14,471 nt of DNA from Candidatus Kapaibacterium sp. (GTDB lineage Bacteria; Bacteroidota; Ignavibacteria; Kapaibacteriales; UBA961), in contig JALRHN010000038.1 of the NCBI GenBank assembly GCA_023259575.1, positions 1 through 14,471 of the forward strand, in the 5' to 3' direction. The position numbers and the translations under genes were made by a program. Of the stretch, positions 1-5,749 are shown one piece after another. Every line of letters starts with the position of its first letter. The stretch's first letter is position 1. Under the pieces are notes generated by a model. The model was not told the origin of the DNA. It searched no databases and saw nothing but the letters and a program-made list of their open reading frames with translations.

Positions 1-1
1 A

Positions 2-388
2 GTAAGGATGCTACAAAAGAAAGTATCTTCTTTACAAAAACAGTTTTCTTTAGTTCAATCTGGTGGAAATTCATCAGACCAATTTTCTATCAATTTGAAA
101 AAAATACCTGAATTAGGAAAAAGATATGTGATAATGTTAAGAGATATTAAGATTATGGAACAAATCAATGCATATCTTCAAACACAAAGAACGCAAGAAT
201 ATATTCAGGAAGTTAGAGATTTTCCGGAAATACAAATTGTAGAAAAAGCAATTCCAGAAATAAAACATATTTTTCCTAAACGATCTATTATTGCAATCAT
301 ATTTTTCTTCTTGGGAATTATTATATCGATTTTTTATGGTATTGTAAAAGCTTCCAGACAATCTTCCCTTCTGTCAATAAAAAAATAA
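2..388 (+). CDS. Wzz/GNVR-type polysaccharide chain-length determinant, C-terminal fragment (5' truncated)
   Basis: This is the C-terminal end of an inner-membrane protein of the Wzz/Wzc chain-length determinant family, which sets the length of O-antigen, capsule or exopolysaccharide chains. The frame is open to the left edge, so the ATG at position 8 is very probably internal. Numbering from that methionine, residues 33-71 hold the family's late pattern: IPELGKRY, then a charged helical stretch (MLRDIKIMEQINAYLQ, EYIQEVRD). The signature FPEIQIVEKAIPE follows at 72-84. A single transmembrane helix at about 93-113 is preceded by PKR and followed by a short basic cytoplasmic tail. No tyrosine-kinase domain follows, so this is a stand-alone Wzz or the end of a short co-polymerase. 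The next gene begins after a riboswitch leader and looks unrelated. The family call is good, but the polymer it serves cannot be told. Confidence 0.8.
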   Translation, partial: VRMLQKKVSSLQKQFSLVQSGGNSSDQFSINLKKIPELGKRYVIMLRDIKIMEQINAYLQTQRTQEYIQEVRDFPEIQIVEKAIPEIKHIFPKRSIIAIIFFFLGIIISIFYGIVKASRQSSLLSIKK

Positions 389-412
389 TAAATCAAATTC
401 TCTTAAATACAG

Positions 413-420
413 TATCTTAG
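413..420 (+). promoter_or_regulatory. Possible -7 promoter element for the riboswitch transcript
   Basis: TATCTTAG matches the Bacteroidota -7 consensus TANNTTTG at all but one fixed base. It lies six bases before the first base of riboswitch helix P1 (427), so a transcript starting at about 425 would begin just where the aptamer does. No clear -33 TTG motif is visible at the usual distance, so this is only a suggestion from position and partial sequence match. Confidence 0.25.
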
Positions 421-426
421 TTGCAC

Positions 427-541
427 GTTAGAGGTGCTGATATCTTTATGATATCAGAGAATAGGGAAAACCGTTTAAATCGGTTACGGTAGCGCCGCTG
501 TGATATGGTTCATCCATTAAGTCAGAAGACCTGCCTCTAAC
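427..541 (+). promoter_or_regulatory. Cobalamin (B12) riboswitch aptamer
   Basis: Conserved parts of the cobalamin riboswitch occur in the right order. Helix P1 is a perfect 8-bp pairing of GTTAGAGG (427-434) with CCTCTAAC (534-541). GAGGTGC (431-437) opens the core. An 8-bp hairpin, CTGATATC (437-444) with GATATCAG (450-457), has a five-base loop. AGGGAA lies at 463-468. A CCG/CGG hairpin (471-483) carries the AT-rich loop TTTAAAT, the L5 position. GCCGCTGTGA (494-503) follows, then the B12 box AGTCAGAAGACCTGCC (520-535), very close to consensus. Known members bind adenosyl- or methylcobalamin and repress downstream genes when the vitamin is plentiful. It stands before a secreted beta-propeller gene and cobC, both of which fit B12 control. 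Confidence 0.95.
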
Positions 542-544
542 CCA

Positions 545-597
545 TTCATCAATGTCATGTGGCAACATCTGCGCTTTACGGATGTGATGAAGCATCA
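545..597 (+). promoter_or_regulatory. Riboswitch expression-platform hairpins (P13-like)
   Basis: Just downstream of the aptamer, TTCATC (545-550) can pair with GATGAA (586-591). This encloses an inner hairpin, ACATCTG (565-571) with CGGATGT (579-585), that includes one G-U pair and has the loop CGCTTTA (572-578). UUUA in this loop (575-578) could pair with UAAA (476-479) in the aptamer's L5 loop, the position of the known L5-L13 kissing contact. A competing hairpin, TGATG (585-589) with CATCA (593-597), overlaps the closing strand. No T-run follows, so an intrinsic terminator is not evident and control at the level of translation is more likely. The pairings were found by eye and energies were not computed. 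Confidence 0.5.
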
Positions 598-723
598 GTT
601 TACTCTATTATGTAAGAATTCATTTGAATATTCTTCTATAGTAGTTGTACCTTCTTCTTGCTTCTCCTATCTAATTCAGCAAGTTCCAATGACAATATTC
701 ATATATTTAATTGGAAAAATACC

Positions 724-2079
724 GTGAAAATTCTGTTCCTTCTTCTCCTTTGTTTTTGCTCATCATCAACAATTCTTCATTCTCAATATTCTACTATTGG
801 TGTTGGGCATCAACCATTATCTATATTTCAGCAGAATGTAGATACCGTACATATATTTTGTAACGGAATAGATAAAAATTTTGATGGAATATGTCAATTA
901 GATTCTGGAGATATACCAGCAACATGGTGGCAAATTGATGCTTATACCAAAGCATTAAAAGGAATATCAGTGATGGAAAGGGGATATTTTGATTTTCCAT
1001 TTAGAAATGCAATAACCAAACAACATATGTATTGTTCAAGGGCTAACAAAATCGAACAATATGATCTATCAACCAGACAATTAATTGATTCTTCAATTGT
1101 ACAATTAGATAATCCATCTAAAAAAATTACAGCCATAACTGCTTTAGAAAACAATGGTAAAGAAATAGCATTAATGTATTCATCCAAAAAGGATTATGTG
1201 TCTCCAGGTGAGTTTACATTATTTAGCTTGGCCAATAAGACAGTTCTTTTTTCTACATATATTGGAATAAACCCACAACATATATTAGCCTTTCCAGAAT
1301 CACAAACATTAATGTGTGCAATTTTATGTGAAGGTACTTTTGGCTCTAATGATTCAAAAATATTTTTTGTTTTAAAGCCCAATAGTAATAATCCGAATAT
1401 TTCTATTGATTCTATTGATATAGGTGATACTGGAAATTATCTAGCCGAATCTAATGGAATTTTATTAGCAGTGATGAATGGATCTCATGAAATTACTGCA
1501 ATTAATCTTGAAGATAGAACATTAATTGGAAAATTTCCAGTAGGTACAAGTGGATATAATGGTCCTAGAGAAGCAGTTATAGACCCATCTGGAATTGTAT
1601 TTGTAAGTACATATAATTCTGATATAAGAAAAGGTTTACTTTCTAGTGGAACATTAGAGGGCATTTTAGACCCAAAGGGAAAACCAGAAGGAATTGCATT
1701 AATTAATGGTGCTTTGTGGGTTGCAAATGCATATAAATCAGGCTCTTATGATTATGATTCAACAATTACGATTATGGAGCAACCTGTTGGAATATTGAAT
1801 AATGACAATAATATTTCTCGTATTTCTATAGATGAATATCAGAATTGTATTCAGTTTTCTCTTGAAACACAACAATCTGAATCATTGTTGACATGTAGAA
1901 TTATAGATTTGCAGGGGACAACTATTATGGAGAATTCATTTGAAGGCCAATATGTTTCTTCAGACAAAACACTTTTCACTGGTAGAATATTTTTAAAAAA
2001 TATCATGAGTGGTATATATATTGCTGAATACACTATTGGAAATGCAAGGAAAACAATGCTTTTTATTCATCGTAATTAA
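724..2079 (+). CDS. Secreted beta-propeller protein with T9SS sorting domain, BtuG-like candidate B12-capture protein
   Basis: This is an exported, probably surface-attached beta-propeller of 451 residues, likely to bind corrinoids outside the cell. The GTG at 724 is chosen because it gives a compact signal peptide (MKILFLLLLCFC, likely cut after ILHS near residue 20). The frame also stays open to a TTG at 658, which would bury that peptide behind 22 residues. Residues 50-63 (DKNFDG...LDSGD) resemble a calcium-binding loop, followed by PATWWQID. Residues 100-352 hold YncE/DUF5074-like propeller repeats, including GYNGPREAVIDPSG, FVSTYNSDI and KPEGIALINGALWVANAY. Residues 355-451 are a T9SS type A sorting domain, with LKNIMSGIYIAEYTIGN near the end. 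The cobalamin riboswitch in its leader ties it to B12. BtuG of Bacteroides is a propeller lipoprotein that hands cobalamin to BtuB; this protein has no lipobox. The domain calls are strong, and B12 binding is inferred. Confidence 0.8.
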   Translation: MKILFLLLLCFCSSSTILHSQYSTIGVGHQPLSIFQQNVDTVHIFCNGIDKNFDGICQLDSGDIPATWWQIDAYTKALKGISVMERGYFDFPFRNAITKQHMYCSRANKIEQYDLSTRQLIDSSIVQLDNPSKKITAITALENNGKEIALMYSSKKDYVSPGEFTLFSLANKTVLFSTYIGINPQHILAFPESQTLMCAILCEGTFGSNDSKIFFVLKPNSNNPNISIDSIDIGDTGNYLAESNGILLAVMNGSHEITAINLEDRTLIGKFPVGTSGYNGPREAVIDPSGIVFVSTYNSDIRKGLLSSGTLEGILDPKGKPEGIALINGALWVANAYKSGSYDYDSTITIMEQPVGILNNDNNISRISIDEYQNCIQFSLETQQSESLLTCRIIDLQGTTIMENSFEGQYVSSDKTLFTGRIFLKNIMSGIYIAEYTIGNARKTMLFIHRN

Positions 2080-2142
2080 ACATTGTTTCACATTTATACG
2101 CTACTGTTATAGTTATTAAAAGTGCCTTGCTAGTAAATATGG

Positions 2143-2150
2143 TATTTTTG
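2143..2150 (+). promoter_or_regulatory. Possible promoter -7 element upstream of the cobC-like gene
   Basis: TATTTTTG is an exact match to the Bacteroidota -7 consensus TANNTTTG and lies 25 bases before the ATG of the cobC-like gene, a sensible distance. The only TTG upstream (2127-2129) is closer than the usual -33 spacing, so the match may be chance in AT-rich DNA. If real, cobC and rodA would have a start independent of the riboswitch. No terminator-like hairpin was seen between 2080 and 2175. Confidence 0.3.
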
Positions 2151-2175
2151 TACTGAAACTTACAAATGAAGGCTT

Positions 2176-2742
2176 ATGGACTTATATTTTTTACGTCATA
2201 CAACATTATCTGTTGATAATGGAATGTGTTTTGGACAATCAGAAATCACAGTATCTGCTAGTTTCTTGCAAGAAGCAGCCGATACTATGAAATTAGTTCC
2301 AGATAAACATAATGCTGTCTATTTTGCTAGCCCTACACGACGTTGTATTCAATTAGCGGAATTTATTAGTAAAAGACCGGCTATGCAAGATCTCCGATTA
2401 TCTGATTTACATTTTGGAGATTGGGAGAAGCAATACTGGGCTGATATAGATCCTGATCAGCTAGATATTTGGATGCAAGATATTGTTAGAAATAAAGTAC
2501 CTGGTGGAGAATCTTATGGTGATTTATTATTAAGAGTGCAAGCATTTATAGAAGATATTATTAAAAAAAATCATAAAACTGTTGTGATATCAACACATGC
2601 AAGTGTGATAAGAGCAGTATTATCATATGTATTGGAAATTCCATTTCATAGAGCATTTGATATTCATATTGCATTTGGAAGCATCACAAAAATTAGTGTA
2701 GACAAAGATTCATTTATTGTAGAATATATAAATAGGGTATAA
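2176..2742 (+). CDS. cobC: Alpha-ribazole phosphatase-like histidine phosphatase (CobC)
   Basis: This 188-residue cytosolic protein of the histidine phosphatase superfamily most resembles CobC, which removes the 5' phosphate from alpha-ribazole phosphate (or from adenosylcobalamin phosphate) late in nucleotide loop assembly of cobalamin. The start motif is FLRHTT (residues 5-10) with the phospho-accepting His8. It is followed by MCFGQSEI (17-24), the CobC-type pattern after the active site. ASPTRR (51-56) gives the phosphate-binding arginines, LHFGDWE lies at 78-84, and STHASVIRAV (139-148) supplies the second catalytic His141. The position just before LHFG, usually Glu in relatives, is Asp77. 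An AAGG-like site precedes the ATG. Placement behind the B12 riboswitch and propeller gene supports the B12 role over a generic sugar phosphatase. rodA follows after 32 bases. Confidence 0.85.
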   Translation: MDLYFLRHTTLSVDNGMCFGQSEITVSASFLQEAADTMKLVPDKHNAVYFASPTRRCIQLAEFISKRPAMQDLRLSDLHFGDWEKQYWADIDPDQLDIWMQDIVRNKVPGGESYGDLLLRVQAFIEDIIKKNHKTVVISTHASVIRAVLSYVLEIPFHRAFDIHIAFGSITKISVDKDSFIVEYINRV

Positions 2743-2774
2743 ATACCTTGTCATATTAAGAAGTGAGATAGATA

Positions 2775-4055
2775 ATGAATTCATATTATGAAGAAAGTTC
2801 ATCAGAAGAGTTTACTCCCGCACAACCCTTTAATGCTAATGCAGTTATGGATTGGGCAGTAATTCTTGTTACTGCATTACTTCTGTCTCTTGGATTAATA
2901 TCAATTTATAGCGCTACGTATGATGCAGGAATGAGTGAGTATTTTACCAAACAAGCAATCTTTGGATTTATTGGTATTCTTGTTTTAGTTGGTGTCATGT
3001 TATTACCTGAAAAATGGCTTTACAGATTAGCGTATCTATTCTATTTATCAGCAATACTATTGTTGATAGCTGTGGTTGTAATAGGTAAAACTGTCTATGG
3101 TTCAAAAAGTTGGCTTTCTTTGGGTCCAATTACATTTCAGCCTTCAGAATTAGGAAAATTCGCAACATTACTTGCAGTTGCTAAGTATATGTCTTCCAAA
3201 GGAGCTGATGTTCGAAATATTCGAGATTTATCTATAATATTTTTACTATTTGCTATTCCAATAGCATTAATTATGATGGAGCCAGATTTCGGTAGTGCTT
3301 CTGTTTATGCTACAATGATGTTGGGTATATTTTTTTGGGCCGGAGCAGATTTATTTTTTCTCTTTTTGATTACAGGAGCACCTTTTGTTGCTATTGCAGG
3401 ATTTATCGGTAAAGATTGGTTCTTTGGTATTGCAGGTTTATTAACAGCAATAAGTTTGCTTTTTAAAAGAGGCATATTGATGATTATACTGTCTGCTTCT
3501 GTATTTGTTTTTGTGGGATTCTCATCAAATTATGTGTATAGTATTTTAAAACCTCATCAAAAAAGTCGTATACAGACATTTCTCAATCCAGATAATGATC
3601 CTCGAGGAAAAGGCTATCATGTTATTCAATCAATAATGGCAGTTGGTAGCGGTGGAGTAACAGGTAAAGGTTTTTTACATGGAACACAAACACAATTACG
3701 ATATATTCCTAAACAATGGACAGATTTTATTTTCTGTGTGCCTACAGAAGAATTCGGTTTTGTTGGAGGTTTATCTGTAATTGGTTTATTAGGTTTATTG
3801 ATTTTTCAATGTATCACTATTGCCAGACAAGCAGGTAATGTATTTGGTTCAGTGTTAAGTGCAGGTGTAGGAATACTTTTATTTTATCATACTATGGTAA
3901 ATATAGGAATGGCTATTGGACTGTTTCCAGTTATGGGAATTCCATTACCCTTTTTAAGTGCGGGTGGCTCTGCATTGGTAATGAATATGGCTTTAGTAGG
4001 ACTCGTTCTCAATGTGTATAGAAATAGAAGAAGAATAAAGAAAACAGGATATTAA
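2775..4055 (+). CDS. rodA: Peptidoglycan glycosyltransferase RodA
   Basis: This SEDS-family membrane glycosyltransferase polymerises lipid II into glycan strands during rod-shape elongation, working with a class B penicillin-binding protein. The 426 residues begin with a short hydrophilic acidic tail (1-25) followed by about ten membrane segments. SEDS motifs are present: FQPSELGK (121-128), EPDFGSA (169-175), NPDNDPRGKGYHVIQS (271-286), which carries the extracellular-loop aspartates of the active-site region, and GIPLPFLSAGGSAL (388-401). RYIPKQWTDFIF...EEFGFVGG (309-332) looks like RodA (IPE..TDFIF) rather than FtsW, and there is no division gene cluster around. The start at 2775 is preceded by the purine-rich AAGTGAGATAGATA. 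It lies 32 bases after cobC on the same strand and is likely transcribed with it. Its stop overlaps that of convergent ptsI. Confidence 0.93.
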   Translation: MNSYYEESSSEEFTPAQPFNANAVMDWAVILVTALLLSLGLISIYSATYDAGMSEYFTKQAIFGFIGILVLVGVMLLPEKWLYRLAYLFYLSAILLLIAVVVIGKTVYGSKSWLSLGPITFQPSELGKFATLLAVAKYMSSKGADVRNIRDLSIIFLLFAIPIALIMMEPDFGSASVYATMMLGIFFWAGADLFFLFLITGAPFVAIAGFIGKDWFFGIAGLLTAISLLFKRGILMIILSASVFVFVGFSSNYVYSILKPHQKSRIQTFLNPDNDPRGKGYHVIQSIMAVGSGGVTGKGFLHGTQTQLRYIPKQWTDFIFCVPTEEFGFVGGLSVIGLLGLLIFQCITIARQAGNVFGSVLSAGVGILLFYHTMVNIGMAIGLFPVMGIPLPFLSAGGSALVMNMALVGLVLNVYRNRRRIKKTGY

Positions 4056-5731
4056 TGAAGTAAAGATACTTCACTATAGTTTATATGTAAAATTCTGTTT
4101 TTTAATTCTAGAAGCAATGGGGGAGAAACACTTATTTCTTGTATTCCTAAACCAATAAGTAATTCAGTAGCAGCCGAGTGTCCAGCCAGTTCACCACAAA
4201 TGCCAATATGAATACCATGTTTTTTTGCTGATTCTATTGCCATTTTCATTAAACGAATAACTGCTGGATTAAATGGATCATAAATATCTGAAACATATTC
4301 ATTTAGTCTATCAGCAGCCATAGTATATTGAGTTAAATCATTGGTTCCAATACTAAAAAACGATACTAAAGGAGCTAGAGAATCTGCAATCAATGCACTT
4401 GCCGGGGTTTCTATCATTATTCCTATTGGAAGAGCCATATCATGTGGAATTCCTTCATGTTCAAGTTCTAATCTACATTCTTCAATAAATGCTAAGGATA
4501 TCTGTAATTCATTGATTGTAGAAATCATTGGTAGCATGAAACGAATATTTTTTTCTTTCGAGGCTATATAAACGGCCCTAATTTGATTCCTAAAGATATC
4601 TTTTCTTTGTAATAAAAATCTAATCCCTCTTAACCCCAAGGCAGGATTATCTTCTTCTGCTAATCCTTCTGCATATTTATCAGAACCAACATCAAATGCC
4701 CTAATTGTTAATGGATGCGGAAATGAAATATGAGATAATTCTTGATACCATTCTATTTGTTCTTCTTCAGTTGGAAAATGTTGTCTTGCGATAATTAAAT
4801 ATTCAGTTCTTAATAATCCAATGCCCTTAGCCCCATACTTCATAGCCATATGTAAATCTTCTATAGAATCAATGTTTGCCATTAGATGTATTGGATATCC
4901 ATCTAAAGTTGCACATTCTGTATTGGCCAATAACCCTAGTGATAATTTATTATCATCAGCTTCCTTTTTCTTTTGAATATAGATAGATCTAGTAGATTCT
5001 GTTGGATGAACTATAAGTGTTCCAGAAAATCCATCTATAATGATAGCATCTCCATCTTGTACTTTTTCGGAAATATCTCTTAATCCTATTATAGCAGGCA
5101 TACTTAAGGAACGTGCTAAAATAGATGCATGAGATGCAATGCCACCAATCTCAGTTATAAATCCCAAACAACCAGCTTTATGAAATAACATCAGATCGGT
5201 TGGAGTTATTGATGAACCAATTACAATACTACCTTCTGCAACAGCATGAGAAATTGTTCGATTTCTTAATCCATTTAATAGACGTTCAGTGACATGATCA
5301 AAATCAATAGATCTTTCTCGTATAATTGGGTCTTTAGCAAGAGTAAAGAATTGTTTTTGAACATCAAATTCATGTATAACTGCATTTTCAGCTGTATACC
5401 CTTCTTTTATTCTTGATCGGATGGAATCATGCATAATAGAATCCATCAGTATTAGCAAATATGTTTCAAGGATATGTGAAATCTTAGCTGATTCTTTTTG
5501 AGCTATATCTATGATATGCTGTAATTCTTCAGAAGCATTTACTAAAGCTGCAGAAAACCTTTCTAATTCTTCGGGGATTGATTCTTCAGAAATATGAATT
5601 GGATATGATGAAGGACCTTCTTTAAATAATACTATAGCCGTTCCAAATTCAATACCTTGAGATGTAGGAATCCCTTTAAATCGTAATTCTTCACGATGTG
5701 TATCTTGAATATATTTTGCTTGGTTGGGCAT
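4052..5731 (-). CDS. ptsI: Phosphoenolpyruvate-protein phosphotransferase (PTS enzyme I)
   Basis: This cytosolic enzyme moves phosphate from phosphoenolpyruvate to a histidine of HPr, the first step of the PTS. Its 559 residues are near the usual 570-575, with the normal domain order. An N-terminal HPr-binding region follows the FKGIPTSQGI start motif (18-27) and runs to about 150. The phosphohistidine swivel domain has GGIASHASILARSLSMPAIIG (196-216) with phospho-accepting His201. The C-terminal PEP-binding barrel shows GIGLLRTEY (303-311, Arg308), RAFDVGSDK (344-352), GIMIETPAS (437-445), FFSIGTNDLTQYTMAADR (458-475) and the catalytic CGE (Cys512). All key residues are intact, so it should be active. 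No HPr or sugar transporter lies in the window, so its partners are elsewhere or it serves a regulatory PTS. It is last in the leftward gene row, 18 bases after the M1 peptidase. Confidence 0.95.
   Translation of the reverse strand: MPNQAKYIQDTHREELRFKGIPTSQGIEFGTAIVLFKEGPSSYPIHISEESIPEELERFSAALVNASEELQHIIDIAQKESAKISHILETYLLILMDSIMHDSIRSRIKEGYTAENAVIHEFDVQKQFFTLAKDPIIRERSIDFDHVTERLLNGLRNRTISHAVAEGSIVIGSSITPTDLMLFHKAGCLGFITEIGGIASHASILARSLSMPAIIGLRDISEKVQDGDAIIIDGFSGTLIVHPTESTRSIYIQKKKEADDNKLSLGLLANTECATLDGYPIHLMANIDSIEDLHMAMKYGAKGIGLLRTEYLIIARQHFPTEEEQIEWYQELSHISFPHPLTIRAFDVGSDKYAEGLAEEDNPALGLRGIRFLLQRKDIFRNQIRAVYIASKEKNIRFMLPMISTINELQISLAFIEECRLELEHEGIPHDMALPIGIMIETPASALIADSLAPLVSFFSIGTNDLTQYTMAADRLNEYVSDIYDPFNPAVIRLMKMAIESAKKHGIHIGICGELAGHSAATELLIGLGIQEISVSPPLLLELKNRILHINYSEVSLLH
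4056..4073. terminator. Short hairpin at the rodA/ptsI convergent junction, possible bidirectional terminator
   Basis: TGAAGTA (4056-4062) and TACTTCA (4067-4073) form a perfect 7-bp stem with the loop AAGA, immediately after the rodA stop and inside the last codons of ptsI on the other strand. It is AT-rich and lacks a good T-run on either side, so it is a weak terminator candidate, although it is the only structure at a junction where both transcripts must end. Confidence 0.35.
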
Positions 5732-5749
5732 AAGAAGTAGCTTAATTAA

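Noticed and set aside
610..615. ATGTAA start-stop in the leader as a regulatory mini-frame
   Set aside because: A single start-stop pair is easily chance in AT-rich sequence and has no visible ribosome binding site.
616..633. GAATTCATTTGAATATTC as a hairpin terminator in the leader
   Set aside because: The possible stem is short and AT-only with a poor loop and no T-run after it.
658..723. TTG at 658 as the start of the propeller gene
   Set aside because: It would put 22 mostly polar residues before the signal peptide, whereas GTG at 724 gives a compact signal sequence. Not fully excluded.
942..1382. Minus-strand open frames inside the propeller gene
   Set aside because: They are antisense to a gene with clear domains, have no family features and are explained by AT-rich composition.
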